This document shows positions 22,890-30,720 of a stretch of DNA of 33,106 bases, one piece after another. The DNA is from JAUIEH01 sp964483375 (GTDB lineage: Bacteria; Pseudomonadota; Alphaproteobacteria; Caulobacterales; Maricaulaceae), in contig CAZABJ010000029.1 in NCBI GenBank assembly GCA_964483375.1, positions 1 through 33,106 on the forward strand, read 5' to 3'. The stretch's first letter is position 1; each line of letters begins with the position of its first letter. The notes beneath the pieces were generated by a model. The model did not search any database. It saw only the letters and a program-made list of their open reading frames with translations, and was not told the DNA's origin. A program made the position numbers and the translations under genes.

Positions 22890-24260
22890 ATGAGCCTCAG
22901 CGACGGCGCGTGGTTCCGGTTTCTCATCGTCGGCCTCGCCGCGCTGATCGGGCTGCAGTTTTTGATGGCCGCCACCGGCGCGGTGATGCGCGCGCGCGAT
23001 ATTCCAGACCTGGCCGAGCGGCCGATCATCGAGCAAGCCCAGGCGGCCGTCTTGCTTCTAGAACAGCTGCCCCCCGCCCAGCACGATCAAGCGTTGGACG
23101 CGATGTCCTCGCCCTTCATCACCTTCGACGTCATCAACGTCTACGAAAACGAGCTCGAAAGCCAGAACGAACGGGGCGAGCCCCTAGCGGTTTTCCGACC
23201 CATCATCGCCAACTACCGCTCAGTTTTGGGTGATCGGCCGTTCCGGGTGTACAGCCGCAATAATGGGGGTTGGCGGATCGGCCGGGACGCCGACGGTCAG
23301 CTCATGGCCCAGGATTTCCTCATCGTCATACGGCTCGCGGACGGCGCGGGCTTGCTGGTCCAGCCCAGCCCCGTTTACCAGCGGCACCTCGTGATGAATT
23401 TGAGCGCTTTGGTGAGTTCGGTCGTTGGCTTGGCGTTGCTCGCAGCGCTTGTCTGGGCGTCGCTCGCCACGGCGCGGCCGCTGCGCGACATGGCGATGGC
23501 GGCGGAACGGTTGTCCCGCGATCTCGACGCTCCGCCCATGCCTGAACGCGGGCCGCGCACGGTTCGCGAACTCGCCGCCGCCTTCAACGCCATGCAGCGC
23601 GAATTGCGGCGTTTGATGGGCGAACGGACCCGAACCCTCGCAGCGATCGCGCATGATCTGCGCACCTATCTCACCCGGCTGCGCATGCGCGCGGAGTTCA
23701 TCGAAGACGAATCCCAGCGCGAGAAAGCCATGCGCGACGTCACGGACATGACGGCGATGATCGAAGACACCCTCGCTCTGGCCCGGGCGGTGGACGCCCC
23801 GCCAAGCGAAGCGACGAGCGATTTGGCTGCCTTGGTCGAAGAAATCGCGGCGGAACGTCAGGAATCCGGAGACCCCGTGACGGTCCAGGTCATCGCCGAG
23901 GGCCCCCTCCCCGTGCGCGCGTCGCGCGGCGATCTCAAACGGGCGCTCGCCAATCTCGTCGACAACGGCGTGCGGTATGGCGGGCGGGCGGACGTATCCC
24001 TGACGCGAGACGCCGACAGGGCGAGGCTGGTGGTGCGGGATGACGGGCCAGGCGTGCCTGAGGACGACATTCCGCGGTTGTTCGAGCCCTACGCGCGGCT
24101 TGAAAGCTCTCGCTCGCGCGACACCGGCGGGACAGGTCTTGGCCTGGCCATCGCCAAAGCGGTGATCGACCGCGCAGCCGGCACGCTCTCACTCGCCAAC
24201 GCAACGGGCGGCGGGCTCGAAGCGCGGGTCACGCTGCCGCTCATGACTTGCGACCGCTAG
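22890..24260 (+). CDS. EnvZ-like sensor histidine kinase
   Basis: 456 residues: membrane span near the N-terminus (about 10-30), a periplasmic sensor of some 140 residues, a second span (about 170-190), HAMP region (ARPLRDMAMAAERLSRDLD), dimerisation box with phosphorylated His255 in AIAHDLRTYLTRLRMRAEF, and the ATPase domain with N box (LVDNGVRYGG), DDGPGVPEDD and GTGLGLAIAKAV. In the H-box the usual Pro after Thr is Tyr. The ATG at 22890 is taken; a GTG immediately before it (22887) is equally possible. It overlaps the stop of the convergent TPR gene by four bases. The signal is unknown. Confidence 0.93.
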   Translation: MSLSDGAWFRFLIVGLAALIGLQFLMAATGAVMRARDIPDLAERPIIEQAQAAVLLLEQLPPAQHDQALDAMSSPFITFDVINVYENELESQNERGEPLAVFRPIIANYRSVLGDRPFRVYSRNNGGWRIGRDADGQLMAQDFLIVIRLADGAGLLVQPSPVYQRHLVMNLSALVSSVVGLALLAALVWASLATARPLRDMAMAAERLSRDLDAPPMPERGPRTVRELAAAFNAMQRELRRLMGERTRTLAAIAHDLRTYLTRLRMRAEFIEDESQREKAMRDVTDMTAMIEDTLALARAVDAPPSEATSDLAALVEEIAAERQESGDPVTVQVIAEGPLPVRASRGDLKRALANLVDNGVRYGGRADVSLTRDADRARLVVRDDGPGVPEDDIPRLFEPYARLESSRSRDTGGTGLGLAIAKAVIDRAAGTLSLANATGGGLEARVTLPLMTCDR

Positions 24261-25240
24261 GCCGCGTTTTCGTTAAGCGCTTCGGTTTTCCCGGCGCCGG
24301 CGATCGGCACGATTTGCTCGCCGCCAAGCACGGTCTGAAAGCGTTCGGTCTCGCGGATCCGCTGGAAAGCCGGATCTGACAGAGCAAGCTCCCGGAACGC
24401 GTCTGAAGCGCTGATCGCTATCGCCAAATCCTCCAGCGCTTCCACGTCGCGATCCGTCCAGGCCAGAGCGCAAGCGCGGTGGTAATGGGCCTGGGCGTTG
24501 CCTGGATCAATCGCCAAGGCTCGATTGGCCAAACTGATCGCCCATTGCGGTTCGTTCAGCCCCAAGGCGGCGTCGGCCTTGAAGGTGAGCGCCTCCACGT
24601 CGTCGGGCCGAACCCGCAGGATCTCGTCATAAACGGAGATCTTTCCGGCATCGGAAGGTTCTTGACCGGCCCGTAGCCAAAGCGAGTGAATGGCGTTGGT
24701 CTCGTCGATTTCTTTTTGCGTCAAACGCAGCGTCGCGGATTTTTCCTTCAACTCCTCTTCAAGCGCCTCGAGCCTTTGCGCATATCCCGAGGTAATCAGC
24801 TCCACTCTCTTCTCCGCCACTTCGCGAATACGTTTTTTGACGTCTCGGAGCGTGTTCCAGCCAATCAACGCCGCCAAAGAAGCCACCGCGGTGATGACGA
24901 AGAAAAACACCTCAATGGCGTTGCGTGCATAGGCGGTCGCCTCACGCGCAATGGCGTATTCGCGCTCATTTTGGCGTTCGATCAAATCAGCCCGCGTGCG
25001 CTCGAGATCCGCACGCAACCGCACGATTTCATCGATGACGAAACGGGACATCAACGGGGTGGAGAGGGGCGCGTCTTCGGTTTGCGCGATAGCGGGCGGC
25101 TCGACCGCCGTTTCGGCCTGTCGCGCCTCAGCCGCTTCGGTCGCGGACTGCGCAAAGGCAGGCGCAACGCCCCCGCCCCACAATGCCAGAACCATCGCCA
25201 TCGCCATGGCGGTCCATCCAGACCGAGTCTTCGACTGCAT
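24257..25240 (-). CDS. Membrane TPR protein with coiled coil
   Basis: 327 residues. A signal peptide (to AFAQ, about residue 31) is followed by a helical region, a membrane span (about 108-131, AIEVFFFVITAVASLAALIGW), a coiled coil (about 135-185: RLEALEEELKEKSATLRLTQKEIDETN) and TPR repeats (about 195-290: ISVYDEILRVRPDDVEALTFKADAAL and WAISLANRALAIDPGNAQAHYHRACAL). The TPR part probably binds a partner protein. The ATG at 25240 has GGAG nine bases upstream; an ATG at 25255 would add five residues without one. It follows the TPR-sulfotransferase gene 108 bases downstream of its stop on the same strand, and may be co-transcribed. Function not known. Confidence 0.75.
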   Translation of the reverse strand: MQSKTRSGWTAMAMAMVLALWGGGVAPAFAQSATEAAEARQAETAVEPPAIAQTEDAPLSTPLMSRFVIDEIVRLRADLERTRADLIERQNEREYAIAREATAYARNAIEVFFFVITAVASLAALIGWNTLRDVKKRIREVAEKRVELITSGYAQRLEALEEELKEKSATLRLTQKEIDETNAIHSLWLRAGQEPSDAGKISVYDEILRVRPDDVEALTFKADAALGLNEPQWAISLANRALAIDPGNAQAHYHRACALAWTDRDVEALEDLAIAISASDAFRELALSDPAFQRIRETERFQTVLGGEQIVPIAGAGKTEALNENAA

Positions 25241-25363
25241 CGCCTTATTCTCCATTGGCGCGCGCCGCAGCCGGCCCGCGCGTACGAGGCGGCGTACGCA
25301 ATATCGCCGTGATCGGCAAAATCAAATTGTGATGACTGTCTGCGTCGCCTTCCGAAACCAGGC

Positions 25364-27349
25364 TCAAGCCGCCGCCAAGGCTCGTTTGAGCGGCTCCAGC
25401 CAGGGCTCGTAATTCCGCCACTGCTCCACGCCGGAGGTGAAAATCGGCTGGCGAACCTGTTCGGAGCTCGCGGTGCGAACGTCCCGCTTGGTTTTGTGAA
25501 AGTCCACGCAGGCCGCTTCAAAGTCCAAAGCGCAAAATTCGAGCAGACGCCGCACTTGGGTCTCGAGGTCGGCAACCACTTCCTCGTATTGAACCCGCAA
25601 AATCTTACCCGGCGCCATACGCTCCCAATGGTCCATCAGGTCCACATAACCCCGGTAATACCGGGCGACGTCCTCCAGGTCGTAGGTGAACTCCTGGCCC
25701 TCGGCGAAAAGCTGCTTGAACCCCGCGAAACAACACGCGGTCGCCTCCCGGCGCGCGTCGATGATTTTGGCGTTCGGCAAGATCGATAGAATGAGCCCGA
25801 TATGCCGGAAATTGTTCGGCATTTTGTCGGTGAAGAACGGCGCGTTCTTGCGATGCACGCGCGTGTCCGCAATGAATTCCGCCCCAAGCTTGGCGCGCTG
25901 CTCTTCGCTCAGGTCAGTCAAGACGGCGGGATAGAGCGGTTCTTCGTCCACCCGGCGTCTGCCGTTCAAACGATGAGCGAGCGCGAGAATGTTGGGCAGC
26001 TCGAGCGTGCCATCGACTTGGCTATGGGAGGCGAGGATTTGCTCCACCAGGGTCGAACCCGCGCGGGGCAGGCCTACGATGAAAATCGGGTCCGGCGCAG
26101 GGTGCCCTCCTCCGCTCAGGCCCGCGAAATAGTCCGTGTCGCAAACGGCTTTCTGACGCGCGAAATCTGCGTCCATGCGGTCGGCGTCATAGCGCAGCTT
26201 CGCTCGCTTAAGCGCGTTGCCGCGTTGGTAATAAGCGAAACTGGCCTCGAACGACTGGCGGTCCTCATGCGCCTTGCCCAAGGCGAAGCACAGATGGATG
26301 CGGTCGTCTTCTTGGGTCGTTTGAGCGGCTTCCGCCGCCTCCATGCGCGCAAGCTCGTCATCCTCGAACCGGAACGTCTTCAGGTTCGCAAGGCTCCAAT
26401 AGGCGTCGCCAAGATCCGCCTTCATCGTCGCCGCCGCACGATAGGCCGCAATCGCGTCCGTCTGGCGCCCGATCGTTTTCAGCGCATGGCCCCGGGCGAG
26501 ATGGACATGGGGATTGGGGCCCAGCCGCGACAGCGCTGCGTCGTAGATTGACAGCGCTTCGTCATAAAGCCCGACCGCGGCGCATTGATTGGCGACCATG
26601 GTCTGAAAAGCGGGGTTGTCCGGATCGACGGCCAAGACGGCGCGGGCTTCCGCCAGCGCGCGCGTGAACTTCTGACGCTTCTGCAGAACATCGACATAGT
26701 CGATGCGCGCGAGCAGGAAATCCGGCTGAAACTCGAGCGCGCTTTCGAGAAGAAACTCAGCGTCGTCATAGACGCCCAGGCGAGCGCCGAGATTGGCCAA
26801 GAGGCGCATCGCTTCAACGTCGTTGGGTCTCTTTTGCAGATACGCCCGGCACAAGCGTTCGGCTTTGTAGAGTTTGCCCTCATGCATGAAGCTGTTCACC
26901 GACACCAGCTCCGGCGGCAGCGCGGCGAGACGCTGGGCGTGCGCGCGGGCGCGGTCGGCGGCGGCGGGGTCGTCATGAATGTCGGCCAGCGCCCGCCAAC
27001 TCGCCGTCAACGCCGGATTGAGGGCGACGGCGTGCTCATAGGCTTGGCGCGCTCCCGCGTCATCGCCTGTCGCGCGGAGGATATGGCCTTCCTCCTGAAA
27101 TGCGCGGCCATAGCCCGGCGACGCGCGCTTAAGCGCCGCAACCGCGGCGAGCGCGTCGGGATACGCCTTTCGATACCGGTTGGCGACGGCGAGGAGGTAC
27201 TGCGCTTCGGCGTCGTCAGGCGCGATGTCGAGCGCACGTTGGGCCGCAGCGCATGCGCCGGCGAAGTCCCCCGCGCGCAGGCGCTGGTTCGCCTCCGCCA
27301 CAGCGGTTTGGGCAGCGACACTCGCCTGGACCTCGGCATTGGAGGACAC
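25364..27349 (-). CDS. TPR-containing sulfotransferase
   Basis: 661 residues. The N-terminal about 400 are TPR repeats (e.g. GDFAGACAAAQRALDIAPDDAEAQYLLAVA, DPDNPAFQTMVANQCAAVGLYDEAL). The C-terminal 230 are a Sulfotransfer_3 domain with the PAPS 5'-phosphosulfate loop at 426-433 (GLPRAGST) and a later 3'-phosphate region (KMPNNFRHIGLI). Proteins of this type transfer sulfate from PAPS to a protein or peptide acceptor, TPRs probably choosing it. The start is a GTG at 27349 with GAGG about nine bases ahead. It follows the TonB receptor gene and its terminator. CysNC/CysD, further upstream on the same strand, supplies PAPS. Confidence 0.9.
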   Translation of the reverse strand: MSSNAEVQASVAAQTAVAEANQRLRAGDFAGACAAAQRALDIAPDDAEAQYLLAVANRYRKAYPDALAAVAALKRASPGYGRAFQEEGHILRATGDDAGARQAYEHAVALNPALTASWRALADIHDDPAAADRARAHAQRLAALPPELVSVNSFMHEGKLYKAERLCRAYLQKRPNDVEAMRLLANLGARLGVYDDAEFLLESALEFQPDFLLARIDYVDVLQKRQKFTRALAEARAVLAVDPDNPAFQTMVANQCAAVGLYDEALSIYDAALSRLGPNPHVHLARGHALKTIGRQTDAIAAYRAAATMKADLGDAYWSLANLKTFRFEDDELARMEAAEAAQTTQEDDRIHLCFALGKAHEDRQSFEASFAYYQRGNALKRAKLRYDADRMDADFARQKAVCDTDYFAGLSGGGHPAPDPIFIVGLPRAGSTLVEQILASHSQVDGTLELPNILALAHRLNGRRRVDEEPLYPAVLTDLSEEQRAKLGAEFIADTRVHRKNAPFFTDKMPNNFRHIGLILSILPNAKIIDARREATACCFAGFKQLFAEGQEFTYDLEDVARYYRGYVDLMDHWERMAPGKILRVQYEEVVADLETQVRRLLEFCALDFEAACVDFHKTKRDVRTASSEQVRQPIFTSGVEQWRNYEPWLEPLKRALAAA

Positions 27350-27368
27350 GTCGGCCTCATCAGCGGAT

Positions 27369-27405
27369 CAAAAACAAGCGGCGCAGCCCTACCCGGCCGC
27401 GCCGC
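27369..27405 (-). terminator. Rho-independent terminator after the TonB receptor gene
   Basis: On the minus strand GCGGCGC (27405-27399) pairs with GCGCCGC (27384-27378) around a 14-base loop, followed by TTGTTTTTG (27377-27369). It stands 36 bases past the receptor's stop and just ahead of the sulfotransferase start at 27349, so the two may be mostly separate transcripts. Confidence 0.7.
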
Positions 27406-27440
27406 CTTACACTGTAGCGTCTGACGTCGAACCGTGTCGG

Positions 27441-29885
27441 CTAGAAGTCAGCCGACACCCGGAAGGTGACTGTCCGCGGCCGGTTGGTGGTGATGCGGCG
27501 GATGTCATCCTGTTCGTTGATGAACAATTCAGCCCGCTCATCGGTCAGGTTTTCGATGAATACCTCGGCGCGCCAACCATCTCGGCCGAACCCGGCGGAG
27601 AGATCGGTCGTGAAGTAGGAATCCTGCCGCTCCCGCACCGCTTCGATCAATGAGGAGAAGCTTTCGCCGGCATATTGGAAACCGACTTGGCCGAACGCGT
27701 CATAGTCCCCGATCATCCAGTCATACCGGGCCCGCGCGGTGGCCTGGAACTCCGGCACCAACGGCAGTTCGCTTCCGATGGGAGCAAGCTCGACGATTTG
27801 CGCGGACACGTCGGTCAGCTCGGTGTCGTTGTAAGACAGCGCGCCGAACAGCGTGATGTTCTCCGTCGCCGTCCACACCGCGTCGGCTTCGATGCCGAAA
27901 ATCTCGGAGTCGGCCGCGTTTTCGATGAAGGTCAGGATCGACACGTTCTCAGGGTCGAACCGCGAGACCTGCATGTCGGACCATTCGATGAAGTAGACGT
28001 TGCCGTTGATGAGCAGGTCCCCGCCCGACCACAGCGACTTCCAGCCGAACTCCCAATTGGTCACGTCGTCGGTGCCGTAGGTGGTCTCCACCGTCGGGAA
28101 AGCGGGATTGACCGAAGCGAGCCCGCCGCCCCGGTTGAAGCCGCCCGGGCGGAAGCCTTCCGACCATGTGCCGTAGAGCAGCAGGTCGTCATTGGGCGTC
28201 CAGCTCAGGGTGAAGCGATAAATCGTGTCGGTCTGGTTGAGCGGTTCAGGCGTATGCCCGCCGGACACGTCGTAGTCCCGACCGGAATCTTGATCGTCGA
28301 GCGCAATCTCAGGCGTGGTGAAGACGCCGTTAGCGAAGTTCGACGAGCCGGTGAAGTCGGAATCGATGTCGTAGTAGCGCGCGCCGAAGGTGGCCGACAG
28401 CGTGTTCGGAATGATGTCGAAGGTCGCCTCGCCGAACACCGCGATTTGTTCTTCGCTGCGGGTGATGTCGTTGAAGAACGCGACGCCGGCGGGCCGGGCG
28501 TTGGGATTGATGCTGTTCGCCGCTGCGATGGGCGCGTTAGGCGCGAAACCGAGATCGGCGGTGGCGAGGTAGAAAAAGTCGTCTTGCGTTTGGATTTCAA
28601 AGTCGTCGTAGAAAACGCCGGCCGTGAGACGGAACCGGTATTCTTGCGGCGTAGAAATGCGGAACTCGTGGGTGTTCCGCGTCTGCTCTTGGAAAATCAC
28701 CGCGCCTTTGGTGGGGTCGAGACACTCCCGACCGCCCGGGGTCAAGAACGCGGCCTGGGCGGCGTCGGCGGCGGCTCCCGCTCCGGTGCTGGTGTAGGTG
28801 CAGGTGTAGTAGCTGATGAACGCGCCGGAATTATTGTAACCGGTGTAGTCCACCGACTGGTTGATCTCGCGATCGAGATATCCGCCGGTATAAACGGCGT
28901 CGAGCATCCCCAGGCGCCCTTCCAGCGTCCAGGTGGTGAGACCGAACTCATCCGTCAGCGAATCCCGGAAGAAGCGGCTCACCTGCAGATCGCCGACCTC
29001 GGGGTCATAGTCGAACACCCCGTCGGCTTCGAGCGTCTGATTGGTGTGCTGAACGATAAGTTCCCAATCATCGTTGAAGAGATACGCGCCGCTCAGACGG
29101 AAGCCCTCATAGGAGCTGTCGTTGAAGTCCTCTTCGACCAACAGGGCGTTGTCGGCGACTTCGTAAGACACGGCGTCGGGGATGGCGGTGGAGTCCGGAT
29201 TGATCGACGGATCGGTGGTGAAGGTCCCCGGAACGTTGTCGATATAGCCGCCCTGGTTGATGGAATAGACCACGCCGCGCAGCGCGAATTGGTCGGTGAT
29301 CGGCAGGTTGATGTAGGCCTCTACGCCGGTGCTTTCTTCGCCGCCTTCAGTGAAGCCGAACGAAGCGTCAAAGCCCGCGCCGAAGCCTGAGTAGTCAGGG
29401 CGGTTGGTGATGAGGCGAATGGTGCCGGCCTGTGACGACGCCCCGAACAGCGTCCCTTGCGGCCCCGGCAGCACCTCGATGCGCTGCAAGTCCGCAGCGT
29501 AAATGTCGAGGTTGCGGCCCGGCGCGGTCACCGGCTGTTCGTCAAGGTAAAACGCGACGTTCGGGCTCGTGCCCTGCGCGCCGGACAACAGCACCGAAAT
29601 CGGCTGAACCGCCATGCCGCGGATGTAAACGGTGTTTTGGCCCGGGCCGCGGCCGCCGAATGTCACATTCGGCAGGTACCGGACATAGTCGTCGAAGCTG
29701 GTGATGTTCAGCTCATCCAGCGTCGTGGCGCTGACGGCGTTAAGCGCGACGGGGATGCTCTGCGAGTCCGCTTCGGTTTTCGTCGACGTCACCTCGATGA
29801 CTTCCACCTGAGCCTGCGCGGCGCCGAGACCAACAACGGCGGCGGAAGTGGCGAACACGGTGTTGAGCAGACGGCGCTTAAGCAT
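27441..29885 (-). CDS. TonB-dependent outer-membrane receptor
   Basis: 814 residues. A signal peptide (to AAQAQ), a TonB-box-like segment EVIEVTS, a plug domain (about 45-160: IPVALNAVSATTLDELNI, RLITNRPDYSGFG) and a 22-strand barrel. The barrel ends in the usual aromatic terminus (FRVSADF). GAQGTSPNVAFYLDEQPV, NLDIYAADLQRIEVLPGPQGTLFGASSQAGTIRLIT is the typical plug pattern (the run is quoted only in part). No ligand-specific features can be read. The ATG at 29885 has GGAAGGA just upstream. The gene directly precedes the TPR-sulfotransferase gene on the same strand; a MarR regulator gene lies 238 bases upstream. Confidence 0.95.
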   Translation of the reverse strand: MLKRRLLNTVFATSAAVVGLGAAQAQVEVIEVTSTKTEADSQSIPVALNAVSATTLDELNITSFDDYVRYLPNVTFGGRGPGQNTVYIRGMAVQPISVLLSGAQGTSPNVAFYLDEQPVTAPGRNLDIYAADLQRIEVLPGPQGTLFGASSQAGTIRLITNRPDYSGFGAGFDASFGFTEGGEESTGVEAYINLPITDQFALRGVVYSINQGGYIDNVPGTFTTDPSINPDSTAIPDAVSYEVADNALLVEEDFNDSSYEGFRLSGAYLFNDDWELIVQHTNQTLEADGVFDYDPEVGDLQVSRFFRDSLTDEFGLTTWTLEGRLGMLDAVYTGGYLDREINQSVDYTGYNNSGAFISYYTCTYTSTGAGAAADAAQAAFLTPGGRECLDPTKGAVIFQEQTRNTHEFRISTPQEYRFRLTAGVFYDDFEIQTQDDFFYLATADLGFAPNAPIAAANSINPNARPAGVAFFNDITRSEEQIAVFGEATFDIIPNTLSATFGARYYDIDSDFTGSSNFANGVFTTPEIALDDQDSGRDYDVSGGHTPEPLNQTDTIYRFTLSWTPNDDLLLYGTWSEGFRPGGFNRGGGLASVNPAFPTVETTYGTDDVTNWEFGWKSLWSGGDLLINGNVYFIEWSDMQVSRFDPENVSILTFIENAADSEIFGIEADAVWTATENITLFGALSYNDTELTDVSAQIVELAPIGSELPLVPEFQATARARYDWMIGDYDAFGQVGFQYAGESFSSLIEAVRERQDSYFTTDLSAGFGRDGWRAEVFIENLTDERAELFINEQDDIRRITTNRPRTVTFRVSADF

Positions 29886-30123
29886 CTTAATCCTTCCAGG
29901 TCGAATTTATCCAAGGCCGCCATGCTCGCCGCCTGCGCGGCTACGCGGCCGAACCTGAGCGCTCGAAATTTCGGGCTGAAAGCGCAGGCTTAGCGAATGG
30001 ATATGTCCCCCCACGGGAAATGTACGGATAGCCGATCGCCGGGAGGGTTACAAACCGATTGACCTCGAAAGGCCTGAGGTGTGTCCAAGAGAGCACGCGC
30101 GGCGCGGCCCCTGGCGCGGTTTG

Positions 30124-30600
30124 TTAGTCCTCTAAGAGTTCACCTGCGTCCAAGATCGCGGCCGCGTCGAGATCTTGTGCATCCATGAGCTCTGCGACCC
30201 GCTGGAGCGCGGCGATCAACATGTGCCGCTCCCACGATTCCAGCCGGCGGAACTCCCGCAGAAACCCTGCCTGCAGCAGCTCCGGAGAGCCCTTGCTGAC
30301 CGCGCGCGCGCCGCTGTCGGTGAGGCGGACATAAACCCGGCGCTTATCATTCGCCGAGCGCTCGCGGGTCAGCAGCCCTTGGCGCTCGAGCCGGTCGAGA
30401 ATGGTGGTGACCGTCGGCTGGCTGAGAGACACGGTTTTGGCGAGCGTGCTCGGGCTCGCCTCGCCCGCCCGGTCGAGCGCTTGCAGGATCACCAATTGCG
30501 GCGCGGTTAAACCGGTGGTCTTAACCAGCCGCTTGGAATGCAAATCGATGGCGCGCGTGATGCGACGCAACGCGATTATGATCTCGTCGTGTTCTTTCAA
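30124..30600 (-). CDS. MarR-family transcriptional regulator
   Basis: 158 residues with the MarR winged helix-turn-helix: TTGLTAPQLVILQALDRAG, then SPSTLAKTVSLSQPTVTTILDRLERQGLLTRERSANDKRRVYVRLTDSGARAV. It likely represses genes whose promoters it overlaps, itself included. The start is TTG at 30600, the only possible start after an in-frame TAA, with GAGGG upstream. It lies between cysNC and the TonB receptor gene on the same strand, and might regulate the receptor. The ligand is unknown. Confidence 0.9.
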   Translation of the reverse strand: MKEHDEIIIALRRITRAIDLHSKRLVKTTGLTAPQLVILQALDRAGEASPSTLAKTVSLSQPTVTTILDRLERQGLLTRERSANDKRRVYVRLTDSGARAVSKGSPELLQAGFLREFRRLESWERHMLIAALQRVAELMDAQDLDAAAILDAGELLED

Positions 30601-30644
30601 CCGACCCTCGTCACCCGGAGAGACCGCGACCTGACGCGCGGCCC

Positions 30645-30671
30645 ATTATACCGCCAGACGCCGCCCCTGGC
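30645..30671 (-). promoter_or_regulatory. Candidate promoter and operator for the MarR gene
   Basis: A perfect TATAAT reads on the minus strand at 30650-30645, about 45 bases ahead of the TTG start. The -35 region is not convincing (TTGCCA is 21 bases away). Between them a short inverted repeat GCCAG (30653-30657)/CTGGC (30667-30671) could be the regulator's own operator. Confidence 0.35.
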
Positions 30672-30720
30672 TGGCAAGCCGCCGCGGCGCCCCGCCCCGG
30701 CTGCGGTCCGGCGCGGCGAT

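Noticed and set aside
27675..29390. Long plus-strand frame (571 codons) antisense to the TonB receptor gene
   Set aside because: It lies fully opposite a gene with clear family motifs, and its product is Arg/Val/Gly-rich with no recognisable domain; a GC-codon shadow.
29886..30123. Riboswitch or small RNA upstream of the TonB receptor gene
   Set aside because: Only a 10-base palindrome CGAAATTTCG (29964-29973) and short repeats were seen; no known riboswitch core such as the cobalamin box could be recognised.
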